A DNA stretch of 64,000 nt from MFD00082-c5 sp963697995 (GTDB taxonomy: Bacteria; Chlamydiota; Chlamydiia; Chlamydiales; JAJFMB01): contig OY969110.1 of the NCBI GenBank assembly GCA_963697995.1, positions 372,001 to 436,000 of the forward strand, given 5' to 3'. The translations under genes and the position numbers were made by a program. Positions within the stretch are counted from its first letter, which is position 1. Every line of letters starts with the position of its first letter. Shown in pieces: positions 56,751 to 64,000 of the stretch. The notes under the pieces were generated by a model. It searched no databases. It saw only the letters and a program-made list of their open reading frames with translations, and had not been told where the DNA came from.

Positions 56751-56820
56751 TAACAAGATATTAGGATAGTCTAAGGTAGCTCATCTTTATTTTTACCATG
56801 ATCATCACAATATCTTGTTA
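56751..56820. repeat. 12-bp inverted repeat between convergent genes
   Basis: TAACAAGATATT (56751-56762) and AATATCTTGTTA (56809-56820) are exact inverted copies 46 bases apart. The right arm resembles an NrdR half-box (CACAATATCTTGTT). It lies downstream of both flanking genes, so a promoter role is unlikely; a transcript-end hairpin is possible. Confidence 0.4.
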
Positions 56821-56871
56821 TTATTTTTAGATCTCTTAATGTACCCTGTAAGAATAGACTTCTAGCATTAT

Positions 56872-59800
56872 CTAGGTAACCTCACTTTTAGATAGGAGAC
56901 GCATACGAATTGAAGTTGATCCTTCACTTTTCTTTTTGGAATAACAATTGCGACAATCATCACGTAAGAAGAATCGGTCCCGAATTTCAGTAATTTTTAA
57001 ATTCGTGGCTTCTACATAGGTCAGTTTTTTATCTGGTGTAGGATCAGCATCTGTCTCGTTTTTAATCAACAGGGGAAATTTTTCATCGATGTATCCATTT
57101 GTATCAAAAACACAAACCGTGAAATATCCGATATTCTCTGCTGTCGGAGTCCCTTGAATTTCTCTTGATTTATAAAATAACCCGTCGGGGTAAGTGTTTG
57201 GAAGAAGGGGATCACCTGCGCTGTTAAAGATCTGAATTTTACTAATTTTGTCGTAGGGCAAATTCAATGGTCGAGAAAATGGTTTGCCGACGATAGCCCT
57301 TTCAGCCCCTTCTAAATACTCTTTCTCATAAAAGTAGTTCCAGATTTTGCTTCTTTCTTTCCAAGTTCCATAAACCAAACCAACAGCTGAACCAAAGGCA
57401 CCAACTCCAGACAAAAACTTGGACCAGAATGATTGCCCCTGAACAGTGATTTTAAAATCTGTTTTGGCACTGCCTGCGCTATTTGTCGCATAAATTTCGA
57501 TCTCTAGAACAGTAGCAGAAAAAGCATTCACATCAAATGCACTAGGTATTCCCTCAAAAAAGGACGTGGTATTCGACGTTTTAAATTGAAGCCAATTTGG
57601 AAGAGCTGTACCGCCTAATTGTTTTGCAGTCAGAGTGAGATTAGAACCAGAAAAGGTGTTTGATGGGACTGGCATATAGAAGTAGGCTCCCACTTCGGCC
57701 ACAGCACTTTGCATCGCAAAATCGTTAGTAGGCGGAAACGATTGAACACCAACATTTACTGTCCAAGGATTAACAGCTGTTGCGCCTGCATCGTCTTTAA
57801 CAATGATGTCAAAATTACACTGTCCCTCCCGATTACCCGTGTTCACATTCAAATTTCTAATATGAGCGGCAACATATGTAAAGCCTGCCGCCCCATCTGC
57901 AATACATAGGTTATTTCCAATCAACACAGCGTCCATTACAGAGCCCGTAGTTGTGAATGTAGCAACAATTTGATAATTAATAACAGAAACCACAACCACT
58001 CCTCCATCTTGACAAGAAGCGTAAATAAAATCTTGTGTCAACAAGAGATTAGAGACAGAAGCTTGCATTCCAAGGAATACAGTATAAAGTGGGGACTGTG
58101 AGTCATACGGTTCGTAAGGACCTCCTCCCTTCGGAAAAATAAAAAGATAATTTTCTGAACCGACACAAGTGAAAACTTGATTTCCAACGGCTGCTGTGAC
58201 AATGTTATTTGCATTTAAATTTGTCGGACAATTTAGAGTGGTCACTAATGTGTTTTTTGGATTGGAAATATCAGAAAATACAATCAGCTTAGCAACACTA
58301 TAAACACAATAATAACCATTTATTGTCGTTATACCATATACGGGATAACCGATATTAAATGGAACAGTAGTATTGGTAATACTCATAGGATTGTTGAGGT
58401 TAAACGATACTACGGAATTATTCATAAGGACGTGCATAATATTGTTTGTAACAGTGATTCCCGTTAGATCGGCGGAGGGTAACTTTATTGTTTTTAAATA
58501 GGATAACCTTAACGACGAAATGTTATAAATGTCCATTACGGGATTAGACGACGTACTGTGAAGAAAGTAGAGTGTGTCTCCACCCACGTATAATGAGGAA
58601 GGTCCAGCATTTATGTGCCCGGAGCTAAAAAAACCCGCAAACTCTATTAAAAACGGTATTTGCCCACTGAAATCGACAACATACAAACTTGTGGATCCAG
58701 CAACAAAGGCCAATTGATCGATGACTTCGATATGAAGAACACTATCAACACCCATGCTATCCAAGAATAGGGAACTGATAGGAGTTAGAGGAGCCATAGT
58801 AATACTTGAGGTAAGGAAACCACAAAATCCATTTGGAACTCCATTTAGAGTTTGCAAAGTAGGATATAAATTTTGATTACTACCGGAATAAACATAATCG
58901 GTTTTTAGATTTATAGTGCCAGAAAATTGATTGCCCGGAGTTACCCAAACATTAGGCTGAGGATTAAGAAGTGTAATAGAAGAGGCTCTTTTCCCCTTTA
59001 TTTTAGCTTGAATAGATGTCAAGCCTTCAAGAGGTATTGGAGCGGCAAATGTCAAACTTAAACCCTCCATTAATGATATGATGAGAGCCATTTTTGGATC
59101 CTGTGTGGCGATGAGAGTCGCCATATAAACCCCGGCAGAGTTAGTCAATCGTTTAAAACCCTTAAAAATTTCATTGGCCGTTTTTTCAACGATTTGTTCA
59201 GAATTGGGGAAATTTACCACTTTCCATTCTGTCCTTTCTCTTGTAAAAGTAACCTTTTTTTGATCCTTAATTGTTTTTTGTGTGAGTATCAGGTTCTCTC
59301 TATCCTTCTCTGTAATATATTCAATCGTGTTTCCTTCGGGAAAAGAGACCCTCCGAGTGTAGTTCTCAGAACATCCAGAAAAGGTAAAACTCTCGTCAAC
59401 CTTGTGACCCTCATATTCGTAAACTCGCTTATACCCATCGGATTGGAACGAGATATTTTGAAGTTGGTATTGAAGAGGGGAAGAGCCTTGAGCAATCTCC
59501 ATTAGAGAGTGACGAATGACCTCATCTTTTGCCATTTGGGCAAGTTCTTCACTGCTCAAATACCGAACTTTTCCATAATCTGTTGCCCCTTTTTCAGGCT
59601 GAAGTCTTACATTATTCTGTACCCAAGGAGCTAAGAGATATCCGGAAAAATAGAGGTAGCCTGTTAACAATCTACTAGATAAGTCCCAGATTCCCGATGG
59701 GTCTTTTTCAAGAGGAGTTTTTCGGTCTTGATAATAGTATTTCAAGACACTTTCTGCTTTTATAGAGTCATCAAAAATAAGAGGTTCTTCATCGGGTAAA

Positions 59801-60327
59801 TGAAGGAGAAACCCTTTATCTGTTTGCCGCAAATGCCCCTCAACAATACAATACGTCTTTAGATTTTTAAATAGCTCTCCTTTCCAGCGAGAGTGAACAT
59901 TTCCATAACTTACAGATTCAGCACTTTTTATTATTTTACTAAGATATTTGGTCACTTTAGCTTCAAAAACTTGAAGAGCATGAGGCCCTTTTCCTTGATA
60001 ATAGATAACAGGCTTAAATGATTGATCTGTAGCCTGGAATAAATATCGACCCTCTTTATCCTTGCTCATTTCGATCAAAACATCCCCTCTCAAAACACCC
60101 TCTTGAGGATGTGTTGTCAATAGGACACTTCCCGTTATCTTTGCCTTAGCTAAAACGTCTCCAACAGAGGTGGGATTTAAGTCGCTTAGTAATCGCCCTA
60201 AATTCATGGTGGTCCCATCTAGTATCGTAAAAGCTAACCCTAAAGCTTTATCAACAATTTTTTCGGTTTGTTGTGTAAAAAATGCAAATCCTGCAGAAAC
60301 GGAAAAATTGTTGGAACTAATGGACAT
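56872..60327 (-). CDS. giant LVIVD-propeller / Ig-like protein (intact paralogue)
   Basis: 1151 residues in one frame, paralogous to the split gene at 5037-9427. Residues 1-240 are a conserved N-terminal domain with HSRWKGELFKNLKTYCI. Around 250-400 lies a second mixed region. About 400-800 form propeller-like repeats (QLAFVAGSTSLYVVDFSGQ, AVGNQVFTCVGSENYLFI). Then one or two cadherin/Ig-like domains (YMPVPSNTFSGSNLTLTAK), a membrane segment (FLSGVGAFGSAVGLVYGTW) near 1000, and a ~140-residue tail ending in a cluster of Cys (DDCRNCYSKKK). No Sec signal. Probably a surface or secreted adhesin-like protein; mode of export unknown. Confidence 0.75.
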   Translation of the reverse strand: MSISSNNFSVSAGFAFFTQQTEKIVDKALGLAFTILDGTTMNLGRLLSDLNPTSVGDVLAKAKITGSVLLTTHPQEGVLRGDVLIEMSKDKEGRYLFQATDQSFKPVIYYQGKGPHALQVFEAKVTKYLSKIIKSAESVSYGNVHSRWKGELFKNLKTYCIVEGHLRQTDKGFLLHLPDEEPLIFDDSIKAESVLKYYYQDRKTPLEKDPSGIWDLSSRLLTGYLYFSGYLLAPWVQNNVRLQPEKGATDYGKVRYLSSEELAQMAKDEVIRHSLMEIAQGSSPLQYQLQNISFQSDGYKRVYEYEGHKVDESFTFSGCSENYTRRVSFPEGNTIEYITEKDRENLILTQKTIKDQKKVTFTRERTEWKVVNFPNSEQIVEKTANEIFKGFKRLTNSAGVYMATLIATQDPKMALIISLMEGLSLTFAAPIPLEGLTSIQAKIKGKRASSITLLNPQPNVWVTPGNQFSGTINLKTDYVYSGSNQNLYPTLQTLNGVPNGFCGFLTSSITMAPLTPISSLFLDSMGVDSVLHIEVIDQLAFVAGSTSLYVVDFSGQIPFLIEFAGFFSSGHINAGPSSLYVGGDTLYFLHSTSSNPVMDIYNISSLRLSYLKTIKLPSADLTGITVTNNIMHVLMNNSVVSFNLNNPMSITNTTVPFNIGYPVYGITTINGYYCVYSVAKLIVFSDISNPKNTLVTTLNCPTNLNANNIVTAAVGNQVFTCVGSENYLFIFPKGGGPYEPYDSQSPLYTVFLGMQASVSNLLLTQDFIYASCQDGGVVVVSVINYQIVATFTTTGSVMDAVLIGNNLCIADGAAGFTYVAAHIRNLNVNTGNREGQCNFDIIVKDDAGATAVNPWTVNVGVQSFPPTNDFAMQSAVAEVGAYFYMPVPSNTFSGSNLTLTAKQLGGTALPNWLQFKTSNTTSFFEGIPSAFDVNAFSATVLEIEIYATNSAGSAKTDFKITVQGQSFWSKFLSGVGAFGSAVGLVYGTWKERSKIWNYFYEKEYLEGAERAIVGKPFSRPLNLPYDKISKIQIFNSAGDPLLPNTYPDGLFYKSREIQGTPTAENIGYFTVCVFDTNGYIDEKFPLLIKNETDADPTPDKKLTYVEATNLKITEIRDRFFLRDDCRNCYSKKKSEGSTSIRMRLLSKSEVT

Positions 60328-60425
60328 TGTCTACCGCACGTTTATACTTTGAGTGGAGAGTTATAACAGTCAACTTAATTTTTCCGCAACGAAAGATTTA
60401 CGATTAAAACTGATTTTATTAGTTA

Positions 60426-60683
60426 GTCGGCCCTGAAAAAGTCCTCTCCAATAAAAAGTGTCCCTTTGGACAAAAAATGCGTTTTATCCTCAGGGAAGCG
60501 TCGCTCACCGTTTTTTTTTATTGCAAAAGGATCACTTTTTCTTTGGAGAGTGCGTGTTCCATTCGCAAAATTTTTAAGTTTTTCTCATTGTCATATAATT
60601 AAACCTTGCAAAATAGGCTATGTCTCTCTTCCTCGTTAACTGCAAATTTTTTTTCAAGGAACCCTTACTTTTTCAGGGCCGAC
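60426..60683 (+). mobile_element. miniature inverted-repeat element, copy 4 (tandem pair, left)
   Basis: 258 bp, shortened internally relative to the other copies, with intact 17-bp ends. It is preceded by TAGTTA (60420-60425) and separated from copy 5 by TACTTA (60684-60689). Confidence 0.9.
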
Positions 60684-60689
60684 TACTTA

Positions 60690-60965
60690 GTCGGCCCTGA
60701 AAAAGTCCTCTCCAATAAAAAGTGCCCCTTTTGACAAAAAATGCGTTTTACTCCTCACCAAACCCCTCAAGGGGGTTTGGGTCGTCATTCACCGCATTTT
60801 TTGTTACAAAAGGATCACTTTTTCTTTGGAGAGTGCGTGTTCCATTCGCAAAATTTTTAAGTTTTTCTCATTGCCATATAATTAAACCTTGCAAAATAGG
60901 CTATGTCTCTCTTCCTCGTTAACTGCAAATTTTTCTCAAGGAACCCTTACTTTTTCAGGGCCGAC
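60690..60965 (+). mobile_element. miniature inverted-repeat element, copy 5 (tandem pair, right)
   Basis: 276 bp, same orientation as copy 4. It is followed by TAGTTA (60966-60971), identical to the hexamer before copy 4. The outer pair of hexamers thus brackets both copies as one target duplication. Internal hairpin as in other copies. Confidence 0.9.
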
Positions 60966-61034
60966 TAGTTACAAAGTGCTTTCTCTTTTTCTCTTGATTT
61001 CAATTCTCGTTATGAGACAGACTCTTCAACACAT

Positions 61035-61523
61035 ATGAAATACACACCCATTATTGGCACTTTAGGCTACGTTCTCTCCTCCGATAAAACCAAGGTATTG
61101 CTCATTCACCGCAATGCTAAAGTGGGGGATGACCACCTTGGCAAGTACAATGGCCTCGGAGGAAAGATGTACCCCGATGAGGATGTTTACACCTCGATGA
61201 AACGGGAGATTTTTGAGGAGGCTCAAATTGTTGTGACTAAAATGCATTTGAAGGGAACGATTAATTGGACAGGATTTGGCCCTAAAAATGAAAACTGGCT
61301 TGGATTTATCTTTGTGATTGAATCATTTGAGGGAATCCCTGCGAAAAGTTGCCCTGAAGGGGATCTTGAGTGGGTAGATATTAACAAATTAGACAAACTT
61401 CCAATGTGGGAGGGGGACAAACATTTTTTACCTCTTCTTTTCGATCAGGATCAAAGACCCTTTCACGGCTACATGCCGTATCAAGGGGATACGATGTTAA
61501 GCTGGACCTACACAAGGGTTTAA
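61035..61523 (+). CDS. NUDIX hydrolase (MutT-like)
   Basis: 162 residues with the NUDIX box: GGKMYPDEDVYTSMKREIFEE, read as G-x5-E-x7-REUxEE (the final Gly is Ala), at about residues 36-56. The N-terminus VLLIHRNAK and the C-terminal FHGYMPYQGDTMLSW resemble MTH1/8-oxo-dGTP-type diphosphatases. It cleans oxidised nucleotides or a related nucleoside diphosphate. Cytosolic. The next gene starts 2 bases after its stop. Confidence 0.87.
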   Translation: MKYTPIIGTLGYVLSSDKTKVLLIHRNAKVGDDHLGKYNGLGGKMYPDEDVYTSMKREIFEEAQIVVTKMHLKGTINWTGFGPKNENWLGFIFVIESFEGIPAKSCPEGDLEWVDINKLDKLPMWEGDKHFLPLLFDQDQRPFHGYMPYQGDTMLSWTYTRV

Positions 61524-61524
61524 A

Positions 61525-62331
61525 ATGAATATCCTTTCTAATTATGGGGAGCATATCTTCAGCTTTGGGATTTTCACTGCAAACAGCGTCATTTTAGCCT
61601 CAAAGCTGACAAATAAAATCCCTCAAGTGGTCCCCAATCTCTTTAGAAGCTCTTTAAGCTACCTTGGAATAATCAGCTTTCCCTTTCATTTAAAGATGTT
61701 AGAAAAAAATGTGAGAGATTTATCTCAAGCCATTCGGCTAAAAGAGAGCCTCACCATTGTCCATACAGCCCTTAAAATCACCTTAAGAGTCGTAGACATT
61801 TTTTTTCTTATAGGAGGGACAACAGCGACTTTTTTAGCTTTAACCCCCCTTTTTCCCGTATCTACCCTAATTTTTGGTGCCATGATCCCTTTTGCGATGC
61901 CAAGTCTTATTCTTACTGTTGGCTTAGATGTTTTAAATGCTTATGAGGATAGACGACTTTTAACTCTAATTGACAGTCCCAAAACAATAGTTAAAATTAC
62001 AGCTATTATAAAAAGACATATAAAAGAGGGAGCCCCGATAAAAGATAAATTAGCCCTTCAAACACTCAAACAATTCTCCCACCTGGACATCAAGTATTTA
62101 AAAGAAACCTCTTTCATTACAGAAGAGCATATTAAAAGTTGTTTAAAAACGCGCCTTTTAGTCTCTAACATGGATTTGTCATTGCAAGTGATTGGCTACT
62201 TAGGATTAAGCATCGGAAAACTCTACCCAAACAGCTTAGCTCAAGCCTCGTTTAACTTTGGAATATCTCTTCTCTACAACATCAAATACTACGTTGAGAG
62301 AAGGCAAACTGCAGCACAAGAATACTCTTAG
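61525..62331 (+). CDS. hypothetical helical membrane protein
   Basis: 268 residues with hydrophobic segments at about 90-125 and near 20-50 (VDIFFLIGGTTATFLALTPL, LIFGAMIPFAMPSLILTVG). A charged C-terminal half is rich in KTRL/KET motifs. Two closely spaced hydrophobic stretches with no signal peptide are Inc-like. It is cotranscribed with the NUDIX gene, which ends 2 bases earlier, and converges with mnmA (4-base overlap). No family recognised. Confidence 0.5.
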   Translation: MNILSNYGEHIFSFGIFTANSVILASKLTNKIPQVVPNLFRSSLSYLGIISFPFHLKMLEKNVRDLSQAIRLKESLTIVHTALKITLRVVDIFFLIGGTTATFLALTPLFPVSTLIFGAMIPFAMPSLILTVGLDVLNAYEDRRLLTLIDSPKTIVKITAIIKRHIKEGAPIKDKLALQTLKQFSHLDIKYLKETSFITEEHIKSCLKTRLLVSNMDLSLQVIGYLGLSIGKLYPNSLAQASFNFGISLLYNIKYYVERRQTAAQEYS

Positions 62332-63410
62332 AACTTATTAAAACCGAGGGGCTCTGCATGTTGGAAGGCTTTCTCGATAAAGGCCCCACCAAGACAAACC
62401 TCCCCGTCGTAAAACACGATCGATTGCCTCTCTGTCACAGCTCTCTGAGGTTCATCAAAGGTCACAAAAAGGCGCCCATCCTCCATTTTATCAACTAAGC
62501 AGGCTCTATCCTCTTGCCTGTAGCGCACTTTAGCTGTGCACCTGAAAGGAAAAGTTAGCATCTCAGTGACAAAAGTTGCCTCAGTCGCAAGTAGCGCCTC
62601 AGAGTAAAGAGCCTCGTGATCATCCCCTTGAGCGACAAAAACTACGTTATCTCTGACATCCTTGCGAACAACAAACCACGCTTCACCAGGCCCCCCAATC
62701 CCCAAACCTCTTCTCTGCCCCAAGGTATAGTAGGCAGCTCCATCGTGCTTGCCTACAACTTTCCCCTCTAAAGTTTTAAAAACACCTGGTTTGTAGGGGA
62801 TATAATTTGAAACAAACTCTTTAAAATTCCGCTTACCAATAAAACAGATCCCCACACTGTCTTTTTTGTCAGACGTGACCAATCCAAGCTCCCTTGCAAT
62901 CCGACGCACCTCAGGCTTTGGTAAATCACCCACCGGAAACAACACTTTTTCCAAAATCTCTTTCTTCAAAGTGTATAAAAAATAGCTCTGATCTTTGTTG
63001 CCATCTAAACCGCGAAGGAGCGAATAATCCTTCCCAACTCTTGCATAGTGACCAGTTGCTAAATAATCTCCCCCGATTTCAAGCGCTTTTTGCAAAAGCA
63101 CCTTAAATTTAATCTCTTTATTGCACAAGATATCGGGGTTTGGCGTAAACCCTTGGGATAATTCATCGATAAAATGGCAGAAAACAGAATCCCAGTACTC
63201 TTTGGAGAAATTGACTGAATAGTGAGGGATTTTAAGTATATCGCAAACACTGACCACATCCTCGTAGTCAGTTACCGCAGGGCACCCCTCCTCTTCCCAG
63301 TTTTTCATGAAGAGACCTATGACATTATACCCTTGCTCTTTAAGAAGGTAAGCGGCAACGGAAGAATCGACGCCGCCAGACATCCCAACAACGACCGTTT
63401 TAGAGGACAA
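62328..63410 (-). CDS. mnmA: tRNA-specific 2-thiouridylase MnmA
   Basis: 360 residues, normal length. The N-terminal PP-loop VVVGMSGGVDSSVAAYLL (residues 6-23) is followed by FMKNWEEEGCPAVTDYEDV, the first catalytic Cys region. Then come FTPNPDILCNKEIKF and ATGHYARVG, and GICFIGKRNFKEF with the second catalytic Cys (residue ~200). It thiolates U34 of Lys, Glu and Gln tRNAs in the cytosol. It overlaps the upstream symporter gene by 11 bases. Confidence 0.95.
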   Translation of the reverse strand: MSSKTVVVGMSGGVDSSVAAYLLKEQGYNVIGLFMKNWEEEGCPAVTDYEDVVSVCDILKIPHYSVNFSKEYWDSVFCHFIDELSQGFTPNPDILCNKEIKFKVLLQKALEIGGDYLATGHYARVGKDYSLLRGLDGNKDQSYFLYTLKKEILEKVLFPVGDLPKPEVRRIARELGLVTSDKKDSVGICFIGKRNFKEFVSNYIPYKPGVFKTLEGKVVGKHDGAAYYTLGQRRGLGIGGPGEAWFVVRKDVRDNVVFVAQGDDHEALYSEALLATEATFVTEMLTFPFRCTAKVRYRQEDRACLVDKMEDGRLFVTFDEPQRAVTERQSIVFYDGEVCLGGAFIEKAFQHAEPLGFNKF

Positions 63411-64000
63411 CTTCTACCGCCTCGTCCCCTTTTTTCCCAGCAATCAGCACGCTTGCCGTGCTGTTGCCGTAAATATTTACGGTGGAGCGAAACATATCGG
63501 CAAATCGCTCAACGGCTAAAACAAGCGCGATCCCCTCTTGAGGAAGATCCATAATTTGAAGCACTAGCATCGTCGATATCAAACAAGAGGAGGGCACACC
63601 TGCCGTTCCAGCAGAGGTCAAAACGGCAAGAATCACAATCGCTGCATGGGAGGCAAATCCCAAAGGAATAGCAAACACATTGGCAATGAAGAAGGCTGTG
63701 ACACAAGCGTAAAGAGCCGTTCCACACATGCTCAAAGTGCCCCCAAGAGGCAAAGTAAACTGCGAAATTTTAGCCACTTCTCCCCCCTTCTCCTTAAAGC
63801 ACTCCATAGCTATCGGAATACTTACAGCAGAAGAGCTGGTCGAAAAAGCTGTCAAAAGAGCAGGACTTAAAAGGCGAAGATGCTGCAGTGGCGACATCCC
63901 CCTTGCAAGAAGAAAAAGGGACAACACCCCAAACATAAATGTCAAAAGAGCGGCAATCACTACCATAAGGAAGAAAAGAGAGGAGGAAAGCGCTTCAAAT
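63400..64000 (-). CDS. SDF-family dicarboxylate/amino-acid:cation symporter, 5' end cut by window edge
   Basis: At least 189 residues from ATG 63966; the frame stays open to base 64000 (FEALSSSLFFLMVVIAA), so the gene starts outside. GltP/DctA motifs are visible: AFSTSSSAVSIPIAMECF (the re-entrant Ser-rich loop), QFTLPLGGTLSMCGTALY, LAVLTSAGTAGVPSSCLI and the substrate-site VERFADMFRSTVNIYGNS. It couples Na+ or H+ to uptake of dicarboxylates or acidic amino acids at the inner membrane. Confidence 0.9.
   Translation of the reverse strand, partial: FEALSSSLFFLMVVIAALLTFMFGVLSLFLLARGMSPLQHLRLLSPALLTAFSTSSSAVSIPIAMECFKEKGGEVAKISQFTLPLGGTLSMCGTALYACVTAFFIANVFAIPLGFASHAAIVILAVLTSAGTAGVPSSCLISTMLVLQIMDLPQEGIALVLAVERFADMFRSTVNIYGNSTASVLIAGKKGDEAVEVVL

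Noticed and set aside
60722..60922. 66-codon ORF on the + strand
   Set aside because: It lies entirely within miniature element copy 5; other copies do not keep the frame.

Overview
The window comes from a chromosome of a Chlamydiae bacterium, most likely an environmental lineage such as Simkania, Rhabdochlamydia or Parachlamydia relatives. The 16S gene carries both classical pan-chlamydial signature segments (CGGCGTGGATGAGGCAT, and TCAGTCCCAGTGTTGGC on the other strand). The rRNA operon is 16S-23S-5S with no tRNA in its 16S-23S spacer. DNA is AT-rich. There is a type III chaperone next to an Inc-like membrane protein, and an unusually large set of eukaryote-like proteins: leucine-rich repeats, pentatricopeptide repeats, BTB/POZ, a mitochondrial-carrier-like protein and the remains of a HECT ubiquitin ligase. 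I cannot name the genus from the sequence alone.

Layout. 1-10.3 kb: a giant GTPase cut by the left edge, a miniature transposon, an LRR protein, a huge beta-propeller/cadherin-like protein split by a G7 tract, and a decayed class D beta-lactamase. 10.3-20.8 kb: a glyco-modification island (FkbM methyltransferase, sulfotransferase, UDP-rhamnose-type epimerase/reductase, NDP-sugar 4,6-dehydratase, pyruvyl transferase, glycosyltransferase), interrupted by an amino-acid ABC transporter with MsrBA and by two PPR genes. Five of the six island enzymes begin with a Sec signal peptide, which is unexpected for enzymes that use cytosolic nucleotide donors. 20.8-32.1 kb: PIN-PhoH, a BTB protein, an outer-membrane barrel, a B12-dependent ribonucleotide reductase with NrdR boxes and a frameshift, BatD-like and TPR proteins, and a chaperone/Inc pair. 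32.2-41.3 kb: phosphoketolase, small Inc-like membrane proteins, a metallophosphoesterase, glgC broken twice, a carrier-like protein, and a gene whose 3' end has been amplified into an exact 413-bp tandem array.

41.3-46.3 kb: the rRNA operon on the minus strand. 46.7-53.6 kb: two tandem antiporter paralogues, an exported SH3 protein, an LRR/HECT pseudogene, rmuC, a hot-dog thioesterase and a DUF2807-like protein. 53.9-64 kb: an RRM RNA-binding protein behind an apparent attenuator, a low-complexity protein, a Fur-family regulator facing a Cys/His-rich membrane protein across a palindrome, the second giant propeller/cadherin protein, a tandem transposon pair, a NUDIX hydrolase, mnmA, and an SDF symporter cut by the right edge.

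Five copies of one 258-276 bp miniature element (terminal inverted repeat GTCGGCCCTGAAAAAGT, target mostly TAnnTA) are scattered through the window. Several genes (the large surface-type protein, nrdJ, glgC twice, a small ORF) are interrupted by single-base frameshifts, mostly in homopolymer tracts. These could be phase variation, decay or sequencing error, so any biological reading needs read-level confirmation.
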